Shown here piece by piece: positions 25,553 through 37,900 of a stretch of 64,000 nt of DNA. The notes beneath the pieces were generated by a model. That model was not told where the DNA came from, did no database searches, and worked only from the letters and a program-made list of their open reading frames with translations. The stretch is from Lonicera japonica (lineage: Eukaryota; Streptophyta; Magnoliopsida; Dipsacales; Caprifoliaceae), in NCBI GenBank assembly GCA_021464415.1, contig CM038466.1, positions 47,119,356 to 47,183,355 of the forward strand. The letters run 5' to 3'. The position numbers and the translations under genes were made by a program. Position 1 is the first letter of the stretch. Every line of letters starts with the position of its first letter.

Positions 25553-25898
25553 TATTTGTCTAGTAATTGATTTTTGAAAGTGTGAAAGTAAAGACTAAGT
25601 AACACAAAAGTTAAGCTCTAATATTCAATGTTCTTTTTCCATAAATATCGGAACCAAACGAAAAAAGTACCAAATGTAAAATTGAGAATGCTTTAAGGGT
25701 GTATTAAGAACACCCTTTCCAGAAAGACCACACTCTAAGGGCACGTTAACACGACCTTTTAACAAGAAATGTAGCAATTAAGGAAGGTATGTAAGCCAAT
25801 TAATCTTGAACCAACGTAATTCACTAGTTAAATCCTAGATTGCCAACGTTACAAAATAAAAAATTCGTAATTTGATAGTGATTAATTTGCTACCTCTG
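25553..25898. other. 3' flank of the receptor-kinase pseudogene
   Basis: Nothing specific recognised. It would hold the 3' untranslated region and poly(A) site of the minus-strand kinase gene. Confidence 0.4.
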
Positions 25899-26257
25899 TC
25901 ATGAGACATCTTTCGATGTTTGTAGAAGAGTAATTTTCATTCTGTTGAGTCTAACCACGACATCTTCCCTGTTGATCCTTTGTGTAGGAATACTTGTTGA
26001 ACAATCCAAGGCCAAATGTAAGATGGATGTGGCAAATTCCTTCTTAGCCAATAAATCTTCATCTTCTTTTCCTATCAAATTGGCATCTACAACTTGAACT
26101 ATTGAGCCGAGTGAAGCTTCATAAACCCAATTCCTCATAGTCAATTTGTCGGAAAACATTTCATCTGTTGGCTTCTTCCTTGTGAATGTTTCCATTAATA
26201 GAATACCATAACTATAGACATCTCCTTTCGTGGATACTATTCCTTCTCTTCCATTTT
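25899..26257 (-). pseudogene. RLK exon 5: kinase C-lobe and stop
   Basis: The exon begins after an acceptor 'tgcatag' and joins in phase to the preceding 'MAP', giving P-E-N-G-R-E-G, then STKGDVYSYGILLMETFT, the kinase subdomain IX block with the invariant Asp. It continues KKPTDEMF, NWVYEAS and a C-terminal ALDCS...R block ending VS-stop (TGA at 25,899). The exon is open throughout. Family members usually have ALxCTxxxPxxR here; this copy has ALDCSTSIPTQR, a near match. Confidence 0.85.
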
Positions 26258-27268
26258 CTATGCATGACAAACACATTCACGATAAAAAATAAATCAAATG
26301 ATATTGAACTTTAAAGGTGCTCGTGGTTGTTTTACATGGAAATAATTAATTTTTTTGGAATTAATTTACATGGGAAACAAGAGTTTTTTTTTACTTTGCC
26401 CACCCCCCCCCCCCCCATGCCAAACTAGACTTTTTTTTTTGACAAATATGCGAAATTAGACTTGCACCATTATTTTCATAATTGTTAGACTTTACCCCCG
26501 CTTGTTATGAAATGTCAAAGAATCACATAAGAATCAAGGGTTAATTCAAAGGATTACTTTTAAAAACTACATGTTACCCCCATTTTTACGTAATTCTTTG
26601 AGATTCCCCACATGCAAAGACATTGTATAATGATTATAAAACAAGGATTATGTCTAATTCAAGAATTAAGAACGGGGCACATAGTAAAAAAGGCCAAAAC
26701 AAGAAATTTAAGGCCATCTCTAATGGTCATTTCTACCAATACAAATTTTTAGATTAAAAATTGTAAACACTGATCTCTCCAATAGGAGTTCCTATATGCA
26801 TTTTCATGTGACATAGCAAATGACTCACATGTAAATTTTTTATCACCATTTCTATCACATAATTTTTCTATAATACACCTTGCAAATAATTTATTTTTTT
26901 CAAAATACGGTGCCAACTTAGGACAAAAAGTAACATAGAGATGGCACAATTGGAGATGCTTTGTGTAACACTTTTTCATCAAGACAATAATGTTGCCAAA
27001 ACTTATAGAAAAAGCCATTCCCATAAGCCGAGTTTGTTTTTTTATTCCAAGAAATAGGATAAATTAGGCTAAAGATGGATGGAAATTTGGGAAATTACTA
27101 TAATTAAAAAAACACTGAAGATGGATGGAAATTAAGGAATCTTTGGAATTTTCTATAGAAAAGGCAGTAAGAAAATATTGAACAAGAATATGGAGGAATG
27201 ATAAATATATATATATATATATTTCGTTTTTTTTTCCTTTCGTTTTGTCAGAAAATATGGAAGATTAC
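26258..27268 (-). other. RLK intron 4
   Basis: Donor CCAG|GTAATC at 27,268 and acceptor GCATAG| at 26,258, 1,011 bases. It contains a long C run near 26,402 and a short AT microsatellite near 27,208. A 91-codon open frame at 26,749-27,024 has no recognisable motif. Confidence 0.75.
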
Positions 27269-27364
27269 CTGGTGCCATATACCCAATTATTGCCAAGGTT
27301 TTAGTTTGTGCCATAAACTCCTCTTCACCTAAGAGTTTGGCGATGCCAAAATCACAAACATGTG
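27269..27364 (-). pseudogene. RLK exon 4, distal fragment beyond the Copia insertion
   Basis: On the minus strand it reads H-V-C-DFGIAKLLGEEE...TLAIIGYMAP. This is the DFG motif and activation segment of the kinase, ending at the donor of intron 4. It continues directly from ...LVDKDMIAH at 38,557 once the Copia element and one copy of the 5-bp duplication are removed. Confidence 0.85.
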
Positions 27365-28897
27365 TGTTGACCTAAGGTCTTAATCTTATTTTGATAATAA
27401 CAATAAATTAATCATGTGTAATTTAACATGTTTCTTGATATAAGTATACAGTTCATTTACTTGAAAAATTCAAGAAAAACATGACAAAGATCAATCTTTC
27501 ACTATTCGATCATTGGACAAGATAAGGAAGATCAAATCTCTCAATGCAAATCTTGAAGTACAACGGATCAAAAGACTGTATGAAAAGCTTCAGGGAAAAA
27601 GTTTCAAATGAAGATCAATCCGAAGAAACAAATCATTCGAAGACTCCTTAATTCAGAAATTGATGAGTCTTAAGATTTATGTAAAGTTAATTTATTGATC
27701 AAATCCCTATAGCTCAAAAGATTCAGTATATTTTAAAACAATTCAAACAAGCTTGAAATTAAATTTATTTGAAAAACATCATTTTACAAAGACCGAGTTT
27801 CAAAATAAATTCATATTAATTTTATATGATCATATTTTAAGCTCTAATAAAAATAGGTATATTAGCAATATATCTTTGAGGTTTAAAAATCATTAGAATT
27901 GTATTTGGAACTAAATTGTTAAATTGCAAAAATGTTTTTATTTTACATTTAAAATCCACTCAATTTTTGCACGGTTTTGATCTAACGGTAAGATGGAGGC
28001 CTTCACGAACTCCGATCATTTTGAAATTTTTATGGTAGTGAGAAAACAACTCCTATCACTTTTGACTAAAATTTGAGCATGATCCAACAGTCAAATGGGG
28101 AGAAATTATCAAAATAAATTTATTTTTTTTGTCAAAACTAGCTGTTGGAAAGTTTGAAAATGTATATCTTTGACCCAAAACCTTTCTTAATCATCCCCAA
28201 CGGCCATATGGTTCCGAAAGCTATATATATGAGGTCCTAGACATGTTTTAATACACTTGAATCATTCTACAAACTCATTTTACATATATACAAAGTTGTT
28301 CAAGTATTCAATTCATTTCATTGATCATATTCTTCATTTTTGAGCTATATATTTTTGATCAATCTTGATAACTCTAGTGTGAGCTTCATTTGTAATCTTC
28401 AAATACACTTGAGAGTTATTTTATTGGTGTGTATCACCACAAACAATTCATTCTTCATTTCAAAAGAGAGTTTGTCTCTTTGTAGAGCAATAGAGCATAT
28501 CTTGTGAGAAGTGTAGTGGGTTTAGCTACATTGTAAGTGTTGTGTGCATAACAACATTTGTATTGAGGTTTGATCTTCACCCGAATAAGATTGAATAGTG
28601 GAAATTGTCGGAAAACTAACCGAGCGCGGACGTATGGTCTAAGAAACCGAACTATGAGGACAAAAAGTCTTGAGCTCCAAATTGGTTCAATCTCTCTTAC
28701 TCAATCTCTTTATTTATTTGTTATATTTATTGATTGAAGTTGCTTATATTGTTGCTTATTCTTGGGATTGATTGTTTTCCTTAATAAACTTATTTAGCTA
28801 AATTGTTTTACTTAAACATTTTGAAAAAGTTTTGAATTCCGCATTAAAGTTTTTAAAACCCTATTCACCCCCCTCTAGGGTTGTTTTCCGACCAACA
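27365..28897 (+). repeat. 5' LTR of the Copia element
   Basis: 1,533 bases, TG...CA. It matches the 3' LTR almost without gaps (about 1,530 bases after removing the nested insertion) but with scattered substitutions. The insertion is therefore not recent. Confidence 0.92.
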
Positions 28898-28898
28898 A

Positions 28899-28910
28899 TT
28901 GGTATCAGAG
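28899..28910 (+). promoter_or_regulatory. Copia primer-binding site
   Basis: TTGGTATCAGAGG begins two bases after the LTR end. TGGTATCAGAG is complementary to the 3' end of initiator tRNA-Met, the usual primer for plant Copia elements. Confidence 0.9.
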
Positions 28911-28953
28911 GTTGTACTCTTATTTTTATTTAACAATCTTAGAGTTTACGATC

Positions 28954-30693
28954 ATGTCTTTATATCAAGGAACCAGTTTTTTCGAAGGTCTCTCCACCCA
29001 TAGGCTACTTCTATTTGATGGTAAAAATTATAGCTATTGGAAAAGTAGAATGAGTATATTTTTACAATCTAGTGATTTTGAACAATGGAGAGTTGTACTT
29101 GAAGGACCTTATGAAATTACCAAAAGAGATGATAATGAAAAAATTGTTCCTAAGAAAATGTCCGAGTATGATGAAAATGATATTAAGAAAATTCAATATA
29201 ATGCTAAAGCCTTAAATGCTTTAAATTGTGCATTATGCATGGATGAATATAACAAAATTTCTAGTTGCAAAACGGCCAAAGAAATTTGGGATAAACTTGA
29301 GGTTACCTATGAAGGAACCACTCAAGTTAAAGACGATAACATAAATATGCTTGTTCATGATTATGAATTATTTAAAATGGAGCATAATGAATCTCTTGCT
29401 TCCATGTATAGTAGATTTTCTATTATTACTAATGATTTGGATCTTCTTGGAAAAGTTTATTCTAATGAAGATAAGATAAGAAAAATTCTTAGGATTCTTC
29501 CAAACAAGTGGCGTCCAAAAGTGACGGTGATTCAAGAAGCAAATAATCTCAAAATACTCAGCATGGACGAGCTTTTTGGGATCTCTAAAAACTCACGAGA
29601 AAGAATTTCAAAGAGAAGAAGAAGTGGATACAAAATCAAAGAAAAATTTAGCTCTCAAAACTATCAAACATGAAGATAATGATGTATCAATGGATGGTGA
29701 TGAAAACATGGTGCTTTTATCTAGAAAATTTATAAAATTTCTAGCTAAGAAGAAAAATTCTCAAGGAAAGGATAATAAATATCCATCATCCTCTAGAAGA
29801 AACAACAATCGATCAAATCAACAAAGAGGAGAAAATGAAGAAATCAAAAAGTGCTATCATTGCCATGAACCCGGTCATATCAAGCCAAATTGTCCAGTTA
29901 GAAAGAAGGAGAAAAGGGATAAACGAGATAAAGTATTGAAACAAGTGAAGCATGCACTAAAAGGAACATGGAGCGATTCCGAAGAAGGAGAATCAGATGC
30001 TGATTCTAGCGATGAAGAAAAGGCTAACCTTTGTCTTATGGCAAATGAAGATGAGGTAAACTCTAACTATAGCTCATTTAGTGATAATTTTGATGATAAT
30101 GAAAGTGTGCATAATGAATATGATGAACTATATACCATGTTTGAAGAATTACATATTAAATTTAAAATTCTCTCAAAAAGATATGCAAGTCTCAAGAAAG
30201 AAATTTCCATTACTTCTACCAAATGTGAAACTTTAGAAAAGGAAAACATTGATTTTAAAAAGGAAATAAATTATTTGAAAAAGGAAAAAGAAAGGAGACT
30301 TCAAACTTACTTGCACTAGAAAATGAGGATTTGAAAGAAAAAGTAAAGGATTTAACTAATAGTCTTACCAAGTTCACAAATGGAAAAGATAACTTGGATA
30401 AACTATTGGGAGTACAAAAGTGTGTATTTGATAAAGCCGGTTTGGGTTACAATCAAATCCATAACCAAAAGGATTACAAAAATTTCTTCAAAATATACAC
30501 ACCGCATAATCCCACTAATCTTTTTCATTTTGTGGAAGAAATACTTATAGTGCACATTTTTCTTATTACAAAGAAAAGAATTTTGCTAAGAACAAACTTG
30601 CTTGGATTCCTAAAGGAACCACTATGTACACTAACCCCAAAGGACCCAACTTATTTTGGGTACCAAAAGAGAAGTTACTTAAGATTTTGGTGA
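28954..30693 (+). pseudogene. Copia gag, frameshifted
   Basis: The likely start is ATG at 28,954 (MSLYQGTSFFEG). The N-terminal part has the Copia gag signature LLFDGKNYSYWKSRM followed by a UBN2-type helical region up to about 29,570. The frame then changes near 29,577. The second segment (to 30,319) has a CCHC zinc knuckle CYHCHEPGHIKPNCP, an acidic serine-rich linker and a coiled coil rich in K/E. A third segment (30,331-30,693) keeps the 'GLGYN' motif and then shifts frame in what should be the second knuckle. Gag would form the virus-like particle. Confidence 0.85.
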
Positions 30694-33258
30694 AGGTTTG
30701 CATGAGAGCAAAAGCTAGCAAAACAAAATGGTTCTTGGATAGTGGATGCTCGAAACATGATGGGAGAAAAGAGAAATTTCTTAAGTCTCACTCCTAAACA
30801 AGGAGGCAACGTTACATTTGGAGACAATGCCAAAGGTAAAATCATTGGTATAGGTAAAGTTGGTAATAAATCTTCTTATATTGATAATGTTTTACTTGTT
30901 GACGGTTTAAAACATAACTTGCTTAGTATTAGTCAATTGTGTGATAAAGGCTATGAAGTTATTTTTAAATCCAAATGTTGCATTGTTAAAAATATTAGTG
31001 ATAATTCTATCTTGTTTGTTGCTTATAGATCTAATAACGTATATACTCTTGAACTTGATGATTTGTCTCAACAAGATGTTAAATGTTTATCTGTGTTAAA
31101 TGATGCTTCTTGGTTATAGCATAGAAGATTAGGTCATGCTAATATGGATTTAATTAATAAATTATCTAAAAAAGAATTAGTTAAAGGATTGTCTAAAACT
31201 AAATTTGTTAAAGATAAAATCTGTGATGCATGTCAACTTGGTAAACAACACAAATCTTCCTTTAAATCTAAGAAAGATATTACTACTACTAGACCACTTG
31301 ATATGTTACATTTAGATTTATTTGGACCTAATTTGGTTGCTAGTTTAGGTGGTAAATTGTATGCCTTTGTGATTGTTAATGATTTTTCTAGATTTACTTG
31401 GGTATTCTTTCTTGCACATAAAAGTGAAACACCTCATGTATTTTCTAAATTTTGTAGAAAAGTTTAAAATAAAAAGGGTGCTTCTATTATACATGTTAGA
31501 CGTGATAGAGGTAGAGAATTTGATAATATTGATATTGAGAATTTTTGTGATGAGCATGGTATTAATCATAACTTTTTGGCACCTAGAACTCCTCAACAAA
31601 ATGGTGTGGTTGAAAGAAAAAATAGATCTTTTCAAGAGATGTCTAAAACCATGTTACATGAATATTCTTTATCGGAATATTTCTGGGCGGAAGCCGTTAA
31701 TACCGCATGCTATGTAACTAATCGTATTATTATTCGTAAAAAGTTAGATAAGACACCTTACAAATTATGGAATGACAAGAAACCTAATACTACATATTTT
31801 AAGGTTTTTGGTTGTAAATGTTTTATTTTAAATGATCGTGATAATTTAGAAAAAATTGATGCTAAATCCGACGAAGGAATATTTCTTGGATATGCTACTA
31901 ATAGTAAAGCTTATCGTATTTATAATAAGAAAAGTTTAGTTGTTCAAGAATCTATGCATATTGTTTTTGATGAATCTAATCATTTTGCACCCATAGTGCA
32001 TTCCGATGATGATATTGAAATTATCCAAAAAGTTTTGGATATTCAAATTAATGATACATCTAAGGAAGAACCATCGAGTGCTCAAACTTCTTCTAAGGAG
32101 ATAGAAACTAAGGGCGAACAAAACTCGAATAATTTACTTAAGAGTTGGAAATTTGTGTCCAACCACCCTATTGATCAAATTATTGGAGAGCCATCTAGTA
32201 AGGTCATGACTAGATCATCCTTAAGAAATGTTTGCAATAATGTGGCATTTGTTTCTTAATATGAGCCTAAAAACATAAATGAAGCCGAACAAAATGAATC
32301 TTGGATGATGGCTATACAAGAAGAGCTCAATCAATTTGAGAGAAATAAAGTGTTGACACTTGTTCCCAAACCAAATGATCATACTATTATAGGCACTAAA
32401 TGGGTATTTTGGAATAGAAATGATGAAAGTGGTGTAATCGTTAGAAATAAAGCTAGGCTCGTTACCCAAGGATACAATCAAGAGGAGGGCATTGATTATG
32501 AAGAAACATATGCACCCGTTGCACGTTTAGAAGCTATTCGCATGCTACTTGCCTACTCCTGCTTTAAAAATTTCAAACTATATCAAATGGATGTGAAAAA
32601 GTGCTTTCTTGAATGGATTTATTGAAGAGGAAGTTTATGTGAAACAACCTCCCGGATTTGAAAATCATACACATCCGGATTATGTGTTTAAATTGTCTAA
32701 AGAATTATATGATTTGAAACAAGCACCTAGAGCATGGTATGATAGATTAAGTTCATTTTTGCTTAATAATGGATTTGTCAGAGGCAAAGTAGACACTACT
32801 TTATTCATTAAGAATCATGCCAATGATATGATACTTGTACAAATTTATGTTGGTGATATTATTTTTTGTTCTACTAACGATAATCTTTGCAAAGAATTTT
32901 CTACTTGTATGCAAAAGGAATTTGAGATGAGCATGATGGGAGAGATGAATTATTTTCTCGGATTGCAAGTAAAGCAATGCAAAGATGGGATTTTTGTTAA
33001 TCAAGAGAAGTACGTCAAAGAACTATTAAAGAAGTTCGACATGGAAGGCGCTAAATCAATAAGTACGCCTATGAGTTCAACGTTAAAACTTGACAAATAC
33101 AAAAGTGGTAAGAGTGTCGACATAAAGAAGTATCGAGGTATGATCGGTAACTTACTTTATTTGACGGCTTCTAGGCCGGATATCATGTTTAGTGTTTGTC
33201 TATGCGCACGATTCCAAGCAAATCCAAACGAATCTCACTTACACGTCGTAAAACGTAT

Positions 33259-33609
33259 TGTAACGACCCGGTCCCACCTCAGTACAATATTTGTCCGCTC
33301 TGGGTAGCGTCCAGCCAGGAACATCTACCCTCACCTTTGTTTTTGGGAGTTCAGCCCCGGAATTGCTCTGGTCCCATCTACCCTCACGATCCCCCTACCC
33401 TCACTTTGTTTCTGGGAGCTCACGACCAACTTCCCAGGGGGTCATCCATCCTGGGATTGCTCTGGTCCTAAAAGGCCTCGTACTTAATTAGCGACCAATT
33501 CTTACTTATATGGGTCTCCAATGATCCCCCAACTTCCGATGTGGGATGCCCCCTTTGAGCTACAATTCCTCCCCCTAAGGGAGTACTCCATCACTCGCAG
33601 GGCATTACA
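33259..33609 (-). repeat. Cassandra 3' LTR with the 5S box A deleted
   Basis: 351 bases, TGTAATGCCC...GTCGTTACA on the minus strand. It keeps the box C part (about 33,430-33,452, one change). It lacks about 51 bases that in the other LTR hold the box A region, and has an extra partial duplication of the 'ccctcac..tttgtt..tgggag' stretch nearby. Confidence 0.85.
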
Positions 33610-33679
33610 TCCTTCCCCCCAAGGGAATCGACGTCCTCGTTGACACAACATACTCTGTGGGGTCCGTTCTGATATCATT

Positions 33680-34025
33680 TGTAACAACCCGATCCACCTC
33701 AGTACGATATTGTCTGCTCTGAGTAGCGTCCAGCCAGGCCTCAGCCCCGGAACATCTAACCTTCACGGCTTTGTTTCTGGGAGCTCACGACCAGCTTCCC
33801 AGGGGGTCACCCATCCTGCGATTGCTCTGGTCCTCTACTCGCTTAACTTCGGAGTTCTTATGAGATCCGAAGCCAGTGAGCCCCCAAAAGGCCTCGTACT
33901 TAATTAGCGGCCAATTCTTACTTATATGGGTCTCCAATGATCCCCCAACTTCCGATGTGGGATGCCCCCTTTGAGCTACAATTCCTCCCCCGAAGGGAAT
34001 ACTCCATCACTCACAGGGCGTCACA
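33680..34025 (-). repeat. Cassandra 5' LTR with complete 5S-like control region
   Basis: 346 bases, TGTGACGCCC...GTTGTTACA on the minus strand. The 5S-like part covers about 33,790-33,883. On the minus strand it has GAACTCCGAAGTTAAGCG (box A region, around 33,840-33,856) followed by AGGATGGGTGACCCCCTGGG (box C region, around 33,797-33,817), with the same spacing order as in plant 5S rRNA genes. These are the internal pol III promoter elements. Confidence 0.88.
33797..33883 (-). other. 5S rRNA-like sequence within the Cassandra LTR
   Basis: This corresponds to roughly the central and 3' part of plant 5S rRNA. It is not a functional rRNA gene copy, since the 5' third and terminal stem are not recognisable. 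It is the diagnostic feature of the TRIM. Confidence 0.8.
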
Positions 34026-34953
34026 CGTATATTCCGTTATCTTTCCGGCACTAGTTCTTTGGGTTTATGGTATCCAAGAGAGAACACATTTGACCTAATA
34101 AGTTATTCTAATGCTGATTTTGCGAGTTGTAAAATCGATAGAAAAAGCACTAGTGGCACATGTCATTTTCTAGGACACACACTAGTATCTTGGTTAAGTA
34201 AGAAACAAAATTTGGTGGCCCTTTCAACGGCCGAAGCCGAATACGTGGCAGCCGGAAGTTGTTGTGCACAAACTTTATATATTAAACAACAACTAGAAGA
34301 CTTTGAAATTAATCTTAGCCACATTCCCATTAAATGTGATAACACAAGTGCTATTAGCTTGACCAAAAATCCCATACAACATTCACGTACTAAGCACATT
34401 GAGATAAGACATCATTTTATTCGTGATCATGTGCAAAAAGGTGATGTTGATATTGAATTCGTTAGTACCGAATCGTAATTTGCGGATATTTTCACTAAAC
34501 CACTCCCAGACGATCGTTTTTGTAATATCCGTCGTGAACTTGGTATGACTAGAGCGTGTGACATCTAGTTTGTTTAAAAAAATAAAAAAAATCTCAAAGA
34601 CAGAAAGCTATCTTCTTAAAGCAAAAAGTCAAAATATGTAACGCTTTCGCGTGCATCTAAAATCCAGCGCCTCGCACGGCCAAGATCCCTTTTTGATGTT
34701 GCCATAGGGGGAGAAAATGTGTGTATGGTGTTGGTGTTGTGATAAGATTTTAAATGTTTTTTTGACATTCACACTTTTAAAAGGTTTATTTATAATATAT
34801 ATATATATTAGTTTTGGTTTTAAAACTATATCAAATATTTGCAATATTTTTCAATTGTCATCTTTGCATAAATTGAGGGGAAGCATATTATTTATTTACA
34901 TTTATATGCTATTTATGCTTATTATAAACACATATCAATTTATTGTCATCATC

Positions 34954-34966
34954 AAAAAGGGGAAGA
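34954..34966 (+). promoter_or_regulatory. Copia polypurine tract
   Basis: aaaaaggggaaga lies immediately upstream of the 3' LTR start at 34,968. Confidence 0.85.
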
Positions 34967-34967
34967 T

Positions 34968-37900
34968 TGTTGACCTAAGGTCTTAATCTTATTTTGATAA
35001 TAACAATAAATTAATCATGTGCAATTTAACATGTTTCTTGATATAAGTATATAGTTCATTTAATTGAAAAATTCAAGAAAAACATGACAAGGATCAATCT
35101 TTCACTATTCGATCATTGGACAAGATAAGGAAGATCAAATCTCTCAATGCAAATCATGAAGTACAAAGGATCAAAAGACTATATGAAAAGCTTCAGGGAA
35201 AAAGCTTCAAATGAAGATCAATCCGAATAAACAAATCAAAGCATTCGAAGACTCGTTAATTCAGTAATTGAGTGAGTGCTTAAGATTTATGTAAAGTTAC
35301 TTTATTGATCAAATCCCTATAGCTCAAATGTATTCATGTATATTTTAAAGATTAATTCAAACAAGTTTGAAATTAAATTTATTTGAAAAACATCATTTTA
35401 CAAAGACCGAGTTTCAAAATAAATTAATATTAATTTTAAATGATCATATTTTAAGCTCTAATAAAATTAGGTATCTTAGAAACATATCTTTGAGGTTCAA
35501 AAATCATTAGAATTGTATTTGGAACTAAATTGTTAAATTGCAAAAATGTTTTTATTTTACATTTAAAATCCACTCAATTTTTGCACAGTTTTGATCTAAC
35601 AGTAAGATGGAGGCCTTCCCGAACTCCGATCATTTTGAAATTTTTATGGTAGTTAGAAAATAGCTCCTAGCACATTTGACTAAAATTTTAGCATGATCCA
35701 ACGGTCAAATTAGGATAAATTATCAAAATAAATTTAAATTTTTTGTCAAAACTAGCTGTTGGAAAGTTTGAAAATGTATATCTTTGATCCAAAACCTTTC
35801 TTAATCATCCCCAACGGCCATATGGTTTTGAAAGCTATATATATAAGGTCCTAGACATGTTTTAATACACTTGAATCATTCTACAAACTCATTTTACATA
35901 TATACAAAGTTGTTCAAGTATTCAATTCATTTCATTGATCATATTCTTCATTTTTGAGCTATATATTTTTGATCAATCTTGATAACTCTAGTGTGAGCTT
36001 CATTTGTAATCTTCAAATACACTTGAGAGTTATTGTATTGGTGTGTATCACCACAAACAATTCATTCTTCATTTCAAAAGAGAGTTTGTCTCTTTGTAGA
36101 GCAAGAGAGCATATCTTGTGAGAAGTGTAGTCGGTATAGCTACATTGTAAGTGTTGTGTGCATAACAACATTTGTATTGAGGTTTGATCTTCACCCGAAT
36201 AGGATTGAATAGTAAAAATTGTCGGGGAACTGTGAACACCTCATTTTGCGACCCCCGCAAGAATGCTAATTTTCAAAGAAATAAACATGCATGCACGCAC
36301 AAGCATTCCTAGATGCACATGTAGTTTGTTCATGTGATACAGGTCAAAGAAGAAAGCCGAAAGGACCCCGGATGAGGAGCTACAGAATTATCGAAAATTG
36401 CCGGAATTGAAAACCGTCGAAACTCTTGAAAACTTGTGAAAGCAGAGTTACGCATTTGGGATCATCCTCAAACTTTGAGAGTTATTAGAGATTATCATGA
36501 GGAGCAGCATACTCGAAAATCAGCTCAATCCGACAGTCGGATCTCCGAAAATTCAGAAAATCGCGAGTTTATTTCGGGTGGTCAAATGGAGGTGTTATCG
36601 AAGTTAAAATGGTTTGAAGTTTGGTAAATGGATAGGCCTTATTGTGGGGAAGAGCATATTAAAAATTCAGCTTTGTTGGACACGGGATCCTCAAGAATCA
36701 ATTTGTCTACCGAGCAATTCCAGTTGAAATGTCCTTCGTAGCAAATTAAAATAAATAGTGGCCTTCCCAAAATCTGATCGACCTCAAATTTGGACACAAG
36801 TTAGAAAACATTTGGAGGGAAAACATATCAAAAAATCAGCATAATCCAACGGTTGGAAGTTCAGTTGTCGAGGTTTTTGTACGCAAGTACGTTTTCTATG
36901 CGGGAACAAACTCTTTGTACCAAGCCAAGGAGACCGAGTCCTTCCCGAACTCCGATCGTCCTCAAATTTTTACAGGGTGTAAAAGACTTATATTGGCAAT
37001 ACATATCCAAAATTCAGCATGATCCAACGGTTAGAAACTGACTTGTCGTGCAAACAAGGGACCTTGTCTACAACAAGTACCTTTCCTACGCGGACACAAA
37101 CTCTTCGTACCAATCAGAACGAAAGGGAACCTTCCCGAAATCCGATCGACCTTAAATTTTTACACGATCTATAATATTACTATTTACAACACATATCCAA
37201 AAATTAGGATGATCCAACGGTGGGAAGGCCTCGCGATAATTTCCAAGAGTCCTAGTTGCAATCTCTTTTCTTGCTCTCCAAGTATTTTCTTCAACTATAA
37301 ATAGACCCCCCTCCATTCATTATTTTCATCAACAATCAAGGGAATTTCGTGGTACACACCAAGAGATCCTTATTCTCTCCTTCCAAGAAGGCTCGGGTAT
37401 AATTTTCTCTCTCTTCTTTTATTTATTCGTCAGTTTTATAATTTATATTCTTGTCTGCATAATTTCTATTACTTGATAGCTTTTCAAAACCCTTTTTTAA
37501 ATTGTTTTCAAAACTAAAGGCGTATAATAAACCCTAATCCAATTCTAAAATAGTATTATTACTTTCTTACTTTTTCAAAAGCCCGGATTAGCGGCATTAT
37601 TATACGAAGGAATCGATAATCGCTATATATCCAATCTAACTCATAGATTGCGGTGTGTATGTGATAAATACTCGATTATGAGAGCACTGGTGCCATCTAT
37701 ACCGGTTTAATCAATAGACTTTGGTATACGATCGGTCAACTCGCCTCATATAATATCGAATATAAGATTCCACATTGAATCAGTTTCCGAAAAGCCCAAT
37801 GCTTTACAAAATCACTTGTTTCATTGCATCTATTATTATCAAACTCTCTTTTTCAAATCACACACACACACACACTTATTTTCAAAAATCATGGGCAAAC

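Larger units (their letters stand above)
33259..34025 (-). mobile_element. Cassandra-type TRIM with 5S rRNA-derived LTRs
   Basis: The element is 767 bases, flanked by a perfect 5-bp duplication, cgtat, at 33,254-33,258 and 34,026-34,030. Two LTRs (33,680-34,025 and 33,259-33,609) enclose a 70-base internal region without coding capacity. Read on the minus strand, the internal region starts aatgatatcagaac, a variant of the tRNA-Met primer-binding site TGGTATCAGAGC. It ends in a gggggaagga polypurine tract. The LTRs contain a 5S rRNA-like stretch, which defines Cassandra. It is non-autonomous and was presumably mobilised by another element's enzymes. Confidence 0.92.
30720..34569 (+). pseudogene. 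Copia pol (PR-IN-RT-RH), multiple lesions, interrupted by Cassandra
   Basis: The protease motif WFLDSGCSKH is at about 30,730, then a frameshift. Integrase has the HRRLGH and CDACQLGK zinc finger after an in-frame TAG. Its core is MLHLDLFGP, a second Asp in RRDRGREF and NGVVERKN, again with a TAA between. RT spans about 32,280-33,258. It has a frameshift after YQMDVK (about 32,600) and the active site YVGDIIF in place of YVDD. The Cassandra insertion at 33,259-34,025 splits it at VVKRI. The frame resumes as FRYLSGTSSLGLWYP and then RNase H (LSTAEAEYVA) with a TAA near 34,477, ending about 34,569. No lesion-free polyprotein exists. Confidence 0.88.

Noticed and set aside
33797..33883. A 5S rRNA gene
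   Set aside because: Only the central and 3' control region is present, inside an LTR with a 5-bp target duplication. It is Cassandra, not an rRNA locus.
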